A DNA stretch of 43,623 nucleotides, taken from positions 1 through 43,623 of the forward strand of contig CAJWAE010000008.1 of the NCBI GenBank assembly GCA_913020075.1. The letters run 5' to 3'. Positions 17,926 through 27,719 of the stretch are shown piece by piece. Every line of letters begins with the position of its first letter. The first letter of the stretch is position 1. Below the pieces are notes generated by a model. The model had not been told where the DNA came from. It worked only from the letters and a program-made list of their open reading frames with translations, and made no database searches. A program made the position numbers and the translations under genes. The DNA is from an uncultured Flavobacteriaceae bacterium. Lineage in GTDB: Bacteria > Bacteroidota > Bacteroidia > Flavobacteriales > Flavobacteriaceae.

Positions 17926-20900
17926 TTAGAATTGAAGTTTAAGACTAGCACCAATTTCTTTAACACCTAATGGAGCTCCAGACTGGTAACCTGTAATATT
18001 TCCTGCAGATAATCCGAATTCTGGATCTGAGTAAGGTGAATTTTTACTAATGATCCATAAGTTTTTTCCGATTACAGATAAAGTAGCAGAGTTCACAAAG
18101 CCTCCAAATACGCTAGTTGGAATACCATAAGATAAACGAATCTCTCTTAATTTAACATAAGAGGCATCCCATACGTGCTGTTCTTGAATACCAGTTTTAT
18201 ATCCATAAGGATTTCTATAGTTATGGTGTTCTGTTCTAGCAGTTGGGCCTGATCCGTCGGGATATACACCATCAAGTAAAACTCCACCACCATTAGCTAC
18301 ACGATCTCTTTTTGGATTTCCGAGTTCGTTGAGTCCAGCTGAACGATCATAGATTCCAGTTGCAAAACCGTAATATGTATCAAGAGAGAAAAAGTCACCT
18401 CCTTCTTGAATATCTATTAAAAAGCTAAAAGAAATATTTTTATAGTTAAACATATTTCTAATTCCAGCATTCCAGTCAGGAGTTTGATTACCAATAATTT
18501 CATTATTTAAATCAGTCCTAAGAAAAGCTGGGCCATATGACGCACCATTAGGGTTTTCATCAGTAAGTAATTTTACTCCGGCTGAGTTACGTTGAAATCC
18601 TCTACCTCTTATTGCACCGTAAGCTTCACCGGGTACAGCATGAATGCTAACACCACCTTGGAAAGCTCCAAGTTGAAGAGTTTCTAATCCTTCAGCTAAC
18701 TCCAAGACTTCACTTTTATTATTAGACCAAGTACCAGAGATATTCCAGCTAAAGTCCTGAGTCCTGATAGGGATTACAGAAAGCATTAATTCTATTCCTT
18801 TATTTTCTATACTTCCAGCATTCAACCATTTTGCAGCTACACCTGTAGCAGTAGAAACATCTACTGGAGTTAAAAGATCTTCTGTTCTTTGATTGTAATA
18901 AGAAGCATCTAGAGTAACTCGTGAATCAAATAAAGAAGCTTCAATTCCAAATTCTGTAGATTTAGTAATCTCAGCTTTTAAACCAAGATTATTAAATGCA
19001 CTTGGATTTGATGCCAATCCATTTCCATCGAAAGGATCACCTAAGTTATAAGAGCTAAATACATTGTAAGGATTGGTATCATTTCCAACCTCAGCATAGT
19101 TTGCTCTTATTTTACCAAATGTCAAAAAGTCTAAGTTAATAATTTCAGAAAACACCATAGTACCAGATACAGAAGGATAAACAAATTTATTTCCTGTTAT
19201 TGGAAGAGTACTCGATCTATCTCTTCTTAAAGAAGCTTCAAGGAAATAAGTATTATCATATCCAGCAGAAACATTTGCAAATACTCCATCTACCATATTT
19301 TGAGCTGTATATTCAGATGGTGCAAGTGGTGCATTTGCTGAATTAGCTAGAGTATATAGTCCACGAATATTTAAACCACCATTTGTTGAAGCTCCAATTG
19401 AGCTATAGTTTTGCTCTCTTAGATTAGCACCTATATTTCCGTTTAAACTAATTTCATTAAAGTTTTTCTTGAAGTTAACCCTTACATTATAATTGAATTC
19501 ACTTCTTGTTCTATTAATTCTTGAATAATTAGATACATCAACACTACCAACATTAATTCTTTCTTCAATTAAAGAGTCAGAGGTATCAAAACTAACTTGT
19601 GCTAATACGTTTATCCAGTCATTAAACTCATAAAACAGATTTGCATTACCATAGTATCTAGTTTTCGTATCTGTTTCAAAATTTTCGAATAATGTCCATC
19701 CAATATTATCAAAATAAATAGGATCTGTATCATCCCAACTGTACGAATTCCAAGTCATATTTTCTTTGTGTTCCTGGTAAACTCTAATTTGTTCAACAGG
19801 GTCAACATTTACTTGCCACCATTGTCTGTGACTCTGTAATAAGTTTCTAGAATCGTATCCAGTACCATTTCTACCTTTACCATCTGTTTTGATTAAATTG
19901 ACAGAGGCAGAAGCCTTGAAACGATCTGTAATATTGTATGAGCTGTTAAAAGAAATAGTATTTCTTTTAAGTTTACTATTTGGAACAATACCTTCAGAAT
20001 CTAGATTGGTAAAACCAATTCTAAAATTTCCATTTTCATTACCGTCTTGAATCGAAACGCTATTTATGAATGTCGAAGCTGTTTGATATAAATCGTTTGG
20101 TGTATTTGGCGCTGCCAAATAAGGTGTAGCTTTCTTATAGTTTGCTAATTGAGGCCATTGAGAATCCCACTGATAAGCTAGGTCTGGGTTAGCAGGATTA
20201 AATCTTGTTCCAAATGATGCATCTTCAGTAAAAGGAGATGTTATATCATCAGTACCGTTACCATCAACATCATATAAGAAAAAACCAGCTCCAGGACCGT
20301 CATAATATGCACCATAACCACCACCATATTCATTTTGATATTTAGGTGCTGTATCTAAATTTATATTTCCTGAAGTAAATGAAGAATTTATAGTTACTCC
20401 AAATCCATCTTCAGTTCCGCTTCCTTTTTTAGTTGTAATTACAATTACACCGTTTGAACCACGAGAACCATATAGTGCAGTTGCAGCAGCTCCTTTAAGT
20501 ACAGACACTGTGTCAATGTCATCTGGATTAATGTCCATGGCACCATTACCAAAGTCATAACCTCCTCTACCGCCTCCATTACTATTGTTAATTTCATTAG
20601 TAATAGGAGTACCGTCAACAATAAATAAAGCTTGGTTGTTACCGTATAGAGAACTGTTACCTCTAATTATTACATTAGCTGAACCTCCAAATCCTCCTGT
20701 GGATTTAATATTTAAACCAGCAACTTTACCTTGCATAGAAGTAAGAAAGTTTGTGTCTTTAACAGCTGCAATATCGTCACCTTTAACTGTAGATACAGAA
20801 TAACCGAGTGATTTCTTGTCTCTACTTATACCAAGAGAAGTTACAATAACCTCTTCAAGTTCGTTAGATTGATTTAGAGATATTGAACTGAAATCAGAAT

Positions 20901-21144
20901 CACTATTTAAGGTCAAGGATTCATATCCTATAAAACTAATAGTAACTGATGAGTCTTCTGCAATAGTAATTGTGAAGTTTCCGTCAAAATCTGTTAGAGT
21001 TCCGTTGTCAGTTCCATCTTCAACCAGAGTTGCTCCTGGGAGAGGTAGTCCTTGATCGTCAGCAACAGAACCAGATATTGTCTTTTGTGCCAATGCAAAT
21101 TGAACGCAAAGAAGAAAAGACAACAAAAAGTATATTTTTTTCAT
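17926..21144 (-). CDS. SusC/RagA family TonB-linked outer membrane protein
   Basis: Signal peptide, CarboxypepD_reg-like domain, plug (LTSMQGKVAGLNIKSTGG...VIIRGNSS...FIVDGTPI...VLKGAAATALYGSRGSNGVIVITTKKG), C-terminal beta-barrel. Confidence 0.96.
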   Translation of the reverse strand: MKKIYFLLSFLLCVQFALAQKTISGSVADDQGLPLPGATLVEDGTDNGTLTDFDGNFTITIAEDSSVTISFIGYESLTLNSDSDFSSISLNQSNELEEVIVTSLGISRDKKSLGYSVSTVKGDDIAAVKDTNFLTSMQGKVAGLNIKSTGGFGGSANVIIRGNSSLYGNNQALFIVDGTPITNEINNSNGGGRGGYDFGNGAMDINPDDIDTVSVLKGAAATALYGSRGSNGVIVITTKKGSGTEDGFGVTINSSFTSGNINLDTAPKYQNEYGGGYGAYYDGPGAGFFLYDVDGNGTDDITSPFTEDASFGTRFNPANPDLAYQWDSQWPQLANYKKATPYLAAPNTPNDLYQTASTFINSVSIQDGNENGNFRIGFTNLDSEGIVPNSKLKRNTISFNSSYNITDRFKASASVNLIKTDGKGRNGTGYDSRNLLQSHRQWWQVNVDPVEQIRVYQEHKENMTWNSYSWDDTDPIYFDNIGWTLFENFETDTKTRYYGNANLFYEFNDWINVLAQVSFDTSDSLIEERINVGSVDVSNYSRINRTRSEFNYNVRVNFKKNFNEISLNGNIGANLREQNYSSIGASTNGGLNIRGLYTLANSANAPLAPSEYTAQNMVDGVFANVSAGYDNTYFLEASLRRDRSSTLPITGNKFVYPSVSGTMVFSEIINLDFLTFGKIRANYAEVGNDTNPYNVFSSYNLGDPFDGNGLASNPSAFNNLGLKAEITKSTEFGIEASLFDSRVTLDASYYNQRTEDLLTPVDVSTATGVAAKWLNAGSIENKGIELMLSVIPIRTQDFSWNISGTWSNNKSEVLELAEGLETLQLGAFQGGVSIHAVPGEAYGAIRGRGFQRNSAGVKLLTDENPNGASYGPAFLRTDLNNEIIGNQTPDWNAGIRNMFNYKNISFSFLIDIQEGGDFFSLDTYYGFATGIYDRSAGLNELGNPKRDRVANGGGVLLDGVYPDGSGPTARTEHHNYRNPYGYKTGIQEQHVWDASYVKLREIRLSYGIPTSVFGGFVNSATLSVIGKNLWIISKNSPYSDPEFGLSAGNITGYQSGAPLGVKEIGASLKLQF

Positions 21145-21238
21145 TTAAATTAAATTTTAGTTATTTCCGTGCAAAGATGCAATAATTGTTAACAAAACCT
21201 TAAAAATATAGAAAAAATTATTCCAGGCAATGTTTATC

Positions 21239-21246
21239 TATATTTG
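21239..21246 (+). promoter_or_regulatory. Candidate -7 element TATATTTG upstream of GLPGLI gene
   Basis: Exact TAnnTTTG match 25 nt before the ATG at 21271. It overlaps the TTG start used in the ORF track, which argues for the ATG start. Confidence 0.4.
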
Positions 21247-21270
21247 TTAATCATTCATAAACAATATTTT

Positions 21271-22101
21271 ATGCAACTATTTTTTTTAAAACTTATCGTA
21301 TTCAGCTGTTCAGTATTAGTATCAAATAAACCTATTTTAGAATTTCAAGAATTTCAAGAATTTCAAGGAAAAGCATATTATTTTTCAATGTCCAAGATGG
21401 AATTAGGAACTTGGGGATCAAGAATGAGTGAAGCTCAAAAAAAACAAATTCAAAATAACCTTAAAAATAGATTAGAAAAAACTTACATACTGAGTTTTAA
21501 CAAAGAAGAATCAATATTTAATGAAGAAGAAAAAGTAGATGCTATTTCAGGAGCAACTGACTCTTGGGGGAGCAATTTTTCAAGAGGAAAACAATATAAA
21601 AACATAAAAGAAAACAAGTTAGTTCAAGCACAAGAATTTTATGGAAAGAGATTTCTTGTTAAAGATAAATTACAAAAAATCGAATGGAAAATGGAATCAG
21701 ATTCTAAACAAATTGGACAATATATCTGTTTTAAAGCAACAACTTCAATACCAACTAATGAGTTGTCTTGGTATGATTTTTCATGGAGTGATTTAACTTC
21801 AAAAACGATTGATAGCGAAAATTTAGAAATTGAAATGACTGAAGTTGAAGCATGGTACACTCTTCAGATACCAATAAAAAATGGCCCTGCCGGATATTGG
21901 GGTTTACCAGGATTAATTTTAGAGGTAAGTGCCGGAAACACAACAATATTATGTTCTCAAATTGTAATTAATCCAAAAGAAAGAATCAATATCAAAGCAC
22001 CAGACAAAGGGAAAGAAATCACCAAGATTGAATATCGATCAACAATTCAAAACAAAATGCTTGAGATGAGAAATAATAGAGGAAGAAGAAGAAGAGGCTA
22101 G
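21271..22101 (+). CDS. GLPGLI family protein
   Basis: Contains the literal motif GYWGLPGLILEV plus MELGTWGSRMSEAQKKQIQ and DAISGATDSWG. Confidence 0.9.
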   Translation: MQLFFLKLIVFSCSVLVSNKPILEFQEFQEFQGKAYYFSMSKMELGTWGSRMSEAQKKQIQNNLKNRLEKTYILSFNKEESIFNEEEKVDAISGATDSWGSNFSRGKQYKNIKENKLVQAQEFYGKRFLVKDKLQKIEWKMESDSKQIGQYICFKATTSIPTNELSWYDFSWSDLTSKTIDSENLEIEMTEVEAWYTLQIPIKNGPAGYWGLPGLILEVSAGNTTILCSQIVINPKERINIKAPDKGKEITKIEYRSTIQNKMLEMRNNRGRRRRG

Positions 22102-22132
22102 TCTATTTTAATAATTAAATAAGATCACATCC

Positions 22133-24841
22133 ATGATAAAAAGATGCTGTTTTCTCGTTCTATTTTCAAGTTTAGTTTCTTTTGGACAAGTTAAGTTAGA
22201 GGGTGTAGTTACCGATAGTCTAAATATTCCCTTAGAATCTGCAAGTTTAGTTGCTATTAATAAAAAAACAAACGGCCTGGAGTCATTTATACTTACTGAC
22301 AACATGGGTAAATATAAGCTGAACTTAAAAAAAAATAACAATTATAAAATACAGGTTAGTTACATCGGTTTGAGAACTATTACTGAAGATATTTTAACAA
22401 AAGACGCTAACATCATTAAAAATTATATTTTGAGATCGGATATAGTCTTAGATGAGGTGATTGTTAAAATGCCTGTTATTATTAGAGGAGATACTCTTAT
22501 CTATGATGCAGATTCTTTTAAAAATGGATCAGAAAGAAAACTAGAAGATATAATTGATAAGTTGCCAGGAGTTGAAATCAACGAAAATGGTCAAATTGAA
22601 GTTGAAGGAAAAGTAGTTAACAAATTAATGGTTAATGGCAAAGATTTTTTTGATGGTGACACTAAAATTGCAACTAAAAATATTCCATCAAATGCAGTTG
22701 ATAAAATACAAGTATTGCGAAACTATTCAGAAGTAGGTCAACTTAGGGGTGTTCGTAATAATCGAGACAATGTAGCTATCAACATAAAATTAAAATCTGG
22801 AAAAGAAAGCTTTTGGTTTGGAAATGTAACCTTAGGTGGTGGTGATTCTCCAGACGATAAACTTTATTTAGTTCAGCCCAAGTTATTTTATTATAACCCA
22901 AAATACAGTATTAATTTCATAAGTGATGTTAATAACACCGGTGAGCTAGTTTTAACCCGACGAGATATAAGAGGGTTTGGAGGTGGGTTCAGGACCCCCA
23001 GCAGTAGAAGTGGGACTAGTATAGATCTCGGTGATAATGGTCTCAATTTTTTAACAAATCAAAGAAATGCACTGAAAATTGAAAACAAACTAGCTTCAGC
23101 TAATTTTAGTTATTCACCTAAGAAAACATTGGATATAAGTGGTTTCTTAATTTATAACAATAGTAGAATCCTTTCAAATCAAATTAGTCTTATTCAATAC
23201 ACCAATTTAAACTTAGAAGTTCCCGACGAATTAACAGAACAATCTAATACCGAACTTTCTAATCAAGCACTACTAAAGCTAAGCACTTCGTATATGCCCA
23301 ATTTCAACAACCAAATTGATTACGATATATTAGCACGAGTGTCTAATGATTCACAAAAAAAAAATAATTACTCCTCAGTGTTAGGAGACATAAAACAATT
23401 AGAAGAGACTACTCCTTTCAATATCAATCAAAATATTAGTTATTATTATACGCTTAACGAAAAAAATATTTTTGCTTTTGAAGCGCAAAATTTAGTAAAA
23501 AATGAAGATCCTTTTTACAATGTCATTTTGAAAAATGATCCAACTGGAATCGATTCTTTTGACACAACAGCAGAAGCTCTTGGTCTAGATCCTTCTTTTT
23601 CTGATTATAATTTGGGACAGAATAAACGAATTCAATCAAGTCAATTAGATGCTAAATTAGAATACTATAATATTATTAATCCTAAGAGTAATATAAATTT
23701 AACACTAGGAACTATATTGAGTCATCAAGAATTTAATTCTAATATTTTTCAATTTCTAAGTAATGGCTCATCTTTTAAACCAACTCCTAGAATCAATCAA
23801 GGTCTCGCAGTGAATGACACAGAATATAATTTTAGAGATATTTATTTAGGTTTACATTATCGATTTAGAACTGGTAAATTTACAATTACTCCTGGATTTT
23901 CAGTCCATGCTTATGGAAACAAGAACAATCAATTTGGGGAAACATCACAGGATAATTTTTTGAGGCTATTACCTGATTTTGAAACACGTATTCAACTTAA
24001 GAAAGGAGAGTCTTTAACCTTTAGTTACAATATGCGTAATCAATTTACAGATATCACAAAATTAGCTCAGGGATTGGTTTTGAATAGCTACAACAGCATA
24101 CAGTATGGTGAACCGGATCTTCAGAATGCTCTATCACATAATTTAAGTTTGTTATACAATAGTTTTAACCTTTTTAATTATACTAATGTATTTGCAAGAG
24201 CTTCTTACTCTAGTAATATTGAACAAATCCGTAGTCTAACAAATTTTGAAAATGTAATTCGCACGAGTACTTTTTTCAATTCAAATTTTGCTGACGAAAA
24301 TTTTAATTTTTTCGGACGCATTCAAAGAACATTTGGTAAAATTAGAACGAGTTTCAACACTAGCTTTAATTATAATAAAATTAATCAATTCGTTCAACAG
24401 CAACAATCTACGAATGAAGGATTTACCCAAACATATACACCCGGAATAAGAACTAATTTTAGAATTGCTCCAAACGTTAGTTTTCGTTACAGATACAGTT
24501 TGGTTAATAACAATCAAGGAACACGACAAACTAAGTTTATAACAAAAACACCGTCTATAGAGTTTGATGCTTTTATTGTAGAAAAAATTACGTTTATAAC
24601 TAATTTTAGTTACGCGACACAAAATCAAATTAATGGTGAAACTCAATCTTTTCAAAATTGGGATGCCAAACTTTCCTACAGAAAAAATAAAGATGCAAAA
24701 TGGGAATATGTTATAAAAGTGACCAATATATTAAATATTGATTCTCAAATTAGAAATAGCGCTAATAATCTATCTGTTTTAAATTCCGAAACGTTTATTC
24801 AGCCTCGATTTTTGACCTTTAGATTTGTTTATACTCTATAG
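22133..24841 (+). CDS. Outer membrane beta-barrel / TonB-dependent receptor-like protein with carboxypeptidase-regulatory-like domain
   Basis: Signal peptide; VKLEGVVTDSLNIPLESASLVAINKKTNG; plug-like KLEDIIDKLPGVEINENGQIEVEGKVVNKLMVNGKDFFDGD; long aromatic-rich barrel. Confidence 0.9.
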   Translation: MIKRCCFLVLFSSLVSFGQVKLEGVVTDSLNIPLESASLVAINKKTNGLESFILTDNMGKYKLNLKKNNNYKIQVSYIGLRTITEDILTKDANIIKNYILRSDIVLDEVIVKMPVIIRGDTLIYDADSFKNGSERKLEDIIDKLPGVEINENGQIEVEGKVVNKLMVNGKDFFDGDTKIATKNIPSNAVDKIQVLRNYSEVGQLRGVRNNRDNVAINIKLKSGKESFWFGNVTLGGGDSPDDKLYLVQPKLFYYNPKYSINFISDVNNTGELVLTRRDIRGFGGGFRTPSSRSGTSIDLGDNGLNFLTNQRNALKIENKLASANFSYSPKKTLDISGFLIYNNSRILSNQISLIQYTNLNLEVPDELTEQSNTELSNQALLKLSTSYMPNFNNQIDYDILARVSNDSQKKNNYSSVLGDIKQLEETTPFNINQNISYYYTLNEKNIFAFEAQNLVKNEDPFYNVILKNDPTGIDSFDTTAEALGLDPSFSDYNLGQNKRIQSSQLDAKLEYYNIINPKSNINLTLGTILSHQEFNSNIFQFLSNGSSFKPTPRINQGLAVNDTEYNFRDIYLGLHYRFRTGKFTITPGFSVHAYGNKNNQFGETSQDNFLRLLPDFETRIQLKKGESLTFSYNMRNQFTDITKLAQGLVLNSYNSIQYGEPDLQNALSHNLSLLYNSFNLFNYTNVFARASYSSNIEQIRSLTNFENVIRTSTFFNSNFADENFNFFGRIQRTFGKIRTSFNTSFNYNKINQFVQQQQSTNEGFTQTYTPGIRTNFRIAPNVSFRYRYSLVNNNQGTRQTKFITKTPSIEFDAFIVEKITFITNFSYATQNQINGETQSFQNWDAKLSYRKNKDAKWEYVIKVTNILNIDSQIRNSANNLSVLNSETFIQPRFLTFRFVYTL

Positions 24842-24882
24842 AATCATTTACTAATTAAAACATATTACGTTTAGTCAATTTT

Positions 24883-25344
24883 TTATATGCAATACCCAGT
24901 AGTATGAAACATTTCTTTTAAAACAAAGTAGCTTTCCAGAATCCCTATATTTTCAATTTTAGAAAGCTTAATTCGAACAAATTGATGATATTCATCTAAA
25001 CTCTCAAGATTTATTTTTAAAAAAAAATCAACTTTGCCAGCCATGTGATAACATTCTTGAACTTCATTAAGTCCATTGATTTGACTTTCGAATTTATCAA
25101 TAAATCCTTCATTGTGATAACGTAAGGAAACCATACAAATTACTGTTACAGGTCTGTGGATTAATTTTTTATTTAAAATAGCTACATACTTTTTAATATA
25201 TCCCTTCTTTTCTAGTTTTCGAGTGCGTTCATAAACTGGAGAAGCGCTAAGATTTAAAATTTCCGCAATTTCCTTAGTTGTTCTCCTAGAATTTTCTTGC
25301 AATATTCTAAGAATTTTTAAATCAATTTGGTCTATAATTTCCAT
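24883..25344 (-). CDS. Lrp/AsnC family transcriptional regulator
   Basis: IDQIDLKILRILQENSRRTTKEIAEILNLSASPVYERTRKLEKKGYIKKYVAILN HTH followed by AsnC ligand domain. Preferred start MEIIDQID at 25344. Confidence 0.93.
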   Translation of the reverse strand: MEIIDQIDLKILRILQENSRRTTKEIAEILNLSASPVYERTRKLEKKGYIKKYVAILNKKLIHRPVTVICMVSLRYHNEGFIDKFESQINGLNEVQECYHMAGKVDFFLKINLESLDEYHQFVRIKLSKIENIGILESYFVLKEMFHTTGYCI

Positions 25345-25513
25345 AGGACAATGTTTTTTACTTTCAACAAGACTAAAGTAAATCATTAAAAGTAAATATG
25401 TTTGACAATATTTAATTTTAAAGATAAAAATACTCATATTTTCAATTATTAAAGATTATATGTGTTTATAAGTAGATTTATTTATAATTTTATTTTTTAC
25501 CATAAAAACTATT

Positions 25514-26461
25514 ATGGAGCAAGAAAAAATATTAATAACTGGCGCAAATGGGCAATTAGGTTCTGTTCTTGTTGGGAGATTACAAGAAAAACATGGAGTT
25601 CATAATGTAATAGCAACTGATTTACGATCAAACAAAAATTTTATTGGAATTTTTGAAATTTTAGATGTTTTAGACCTAGAGAAATTGTCAAGTTTGGTGC
25701 TTAAATATAAAATCACTCAAATCTATCATTTAGCTGCTATTTTGTCAGCTAATGGAGAAAAATCTCCAGTTCTAACTTGGGATATTAACACAAAAACTTT
25801 TTGCAATATTTTAGAAACTTCATTAATAAATAAGGTTAAGAAAGTATTCTTTCCAAGTTCAATAGCTGTGTATGGTAAAGATGCTCCAAAACATAAAACG
25901 TCTCAAAATCATGAATTAACTCCATCTACAGTGTATGGAATTAGTAAAGTAGCAGGAGAAAATTGGGCAAAATATTATTTTGAAAATCATGGGTTAGATG
26001 TCAGATCGTTAAGGTTTCCAGGGATTATTGGATATCAATCACTGCCAGGTGGAGGAACTACAGATTATGCTGTGGACATTTATCATAAGGCGATTAATGG
26101 AAATGATTTTGAATGTTTCTTAGCTAAGAATATGATACTTCCTATGATCTATATGCAGGATGCAATTCGTGCGATAATTGAATTGATGGATGCCCCAAAA
26201 AAGTGTATTAAAATAAGAACTTCATATAATATAACAGGAATGAGCTTTTCTCCAGAAGAATTAACTCTGTCTATTCAGAAATTTTATCCTAATTTCAAAA
26301 CATACTATAGACCAGATTTTAGACAAAAAATTGCAGCCAGTTGGCCTTCGAGCGTCGATGATTCTTGCGCAAAAAAAGATTGGAATTGGAATCCTTTATT
26401 TTTAATTGATGATATGACCGAAACAATGATTAAAGAATTAAAACGGAAAGATAAAATTTAA
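25514..26461 (+). CDS. tdh: L-threonine 3-dehydrogenase, NAD-dependent epimerase (extended SDR) type
   Basis: ILITGANGQLGSVLVGRL, PSSIAVYG, TVYGISKVAGE, GGGTTDYAVDIYHKA; directly followed by kbl. Confidence 0.85.
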   Translation: MEQEKILITGANGQLGSVLVGRLQEKHGVHNVIATDLRSNKNFIGIFEILDVLDLEKLSSLVLKYKITQIYHLAAILSANGEKSPVLTWDINTKTFCNILETSLINKVKKVFFPSSIAVYGKDAPKHKTSQNHELTPSTVYGISKVAGENWAKYYFENHGLDVRSLRFPGIIGYQSLPGGGTTDYAVDIYHKAINGNDFECFLAKNMILPMIYMQDAIRAIIELMDAPKKCIKIRTSYNITGMSFSPEELTLSIQKFYPNFKTYYRPDFRQKIAASWPSSVDDSCAKKDWNWNPLFLIDDMTETMIKELKRKDKI

Positions 26462-26464
26462 AAA

Positions 26465-27676
26465 ATGTACGGACCAATAAAGGAGTATTTACAAAATGAA
26501 TTGCAACAAATAAAAGATGCTGATTTATATAAAAATGAACGTATCATTATAACCAATCAAGATGTAGAGATTGAATTGAATACCGGTGAGAAAGTGATTA
26601 ACTTTTGTGCAAACAATTATTTAGGCCTGTCAAATAATCCTGAAGTAATTCAAGCAGCAAAAGATACTCTAGACTCACACGGCTATGGAATGTCATCTGT
26701 TCGTTTTATTTGTGGGACACAAGACATTCACAAGAAATTAGAGCAGAAGGTTGCTGAATTTTTTCATTGTGAAGACACCATCTTGTATCCTGCTGCATTT
26801 GATGCCAATAGTGGAGTTTTTGAACCTCTTTTAACAAAACAGGATGCTATAATTTCAGATTCTTTAAATCACGCTTCTATTATTGATGGAGTTCGACTGT
26901 GTAAAGCTTCTCGTTATCGCTATGCAAATAACGATATGAAAGAATTAGAAAATCAACTTATTGAAGCCAATAAGCATCAACATCGATTTAAAATAATTGT
27001 TACTGACGGAGTTTTCTCAATGGATGGAATTGTAGCTCAATTAGATAAAATATGTGATTTAGCAGACACGTATGATGCTTTAGTACTGGTAGATGAATGC
27101 CATGCCGCTGGTTTTATAGGTAAAACTGGAAAAGGTACAATTGAATTAAAAAATGTTTTGGGAAGGGTTGATATTATAACAGGAACCTTTGGAAAAGCCT
27201 TGGGTGGAGCTATGGGTGGCTATACAACAGGCAAAAAAGAAATCATTGAAATTTTACGTCAACGCTCTAGGCCTTATTTATTTTCGAATTCACTAGCCCC
27301 TGCTATTGTTGGGGCTTCGATAAAAGTATTAGAAATATTATCTAGAGACACTTCTTTGCGTGATAAACTAGAATGGAATACAAACTATTTTAGAAATGAA
27401 ATGGAAGCTGCAGGCTTTGATCTTGTTGGAGCAGATTCAGCTATTATTCCTGTTATGCTTTATGACGCAAAATTATCGCAAACAATGGCTAATATGCTAA
27501 TAGAAGAAGGTATTTATGTAATTGGATTTTTCTTTCCAGTAGTTCCGATAGGAAAGGCTAGAATTAGAGTACAACTTTCATCAAGTCATGAAGTTGAACA
27601 TCTTGATAAAGCAATATCAGCATTCACAAGAATAGGAATAAAACTAAAAGTAATTGAACCTAAAAAAGGAGACTAA
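26465..27676 (+). CDS. kbl: Glycine C-acetyltransferase (2-amino-3-ketobutyrate CoA ligase)
   Basis: NFCANNYLGLSNNPEVI, SVRFICGTQDIHKKLE, DGVFSMDG, LVDECHAAGFIGKTGKG, TGTFGKALGGAMGGY. Confidence 0.95.
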   Translation: MYGPIKEYLQNELQQIKDADLYKNERIIITNQDVEIELNTGEKVINFCANNYLGLSNNPEVIQAAKDTLDSHGYGMSSVRFICGTQDIHKKLEQKVAEFFHCEDTILYPAAFDANSGVFEPLLTKQDAIISDSLNHASIIDGVRLCKASRYRYANNDMKELENQLIEANKHQHRFKIIVTDGVFSMDGIVAQLDKICDLADTYDALVLVDECHAAGFIGKTGKGTIELKNVLGRVDIITGTFGKALGGAMGGYTTGKKEIIEILRQRSRPYLFSNSLAPAIVGASIKVLEILSRDTSLRDKLEWNTNYFRNEMEAAGFDLVGADSAIIPVMLYDAKLSQTMANMLIEEGIYVIGFFFPVVPIGKARIRVQLSSSHEVEHLDKAISAFTRIGIKLKVIEPKKGD

Positions 27677-27719
27677 AATCAGTATAATCCTATATTATTG
27701 TCCTACAATATTAACAGAT

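Noticed and set aside
24281-24655. Minus-strand 124-aa ORF inside the outer-membrane receptor gene
   Set aside because: Antisense to a well-supported barrel-coding region; no family features.
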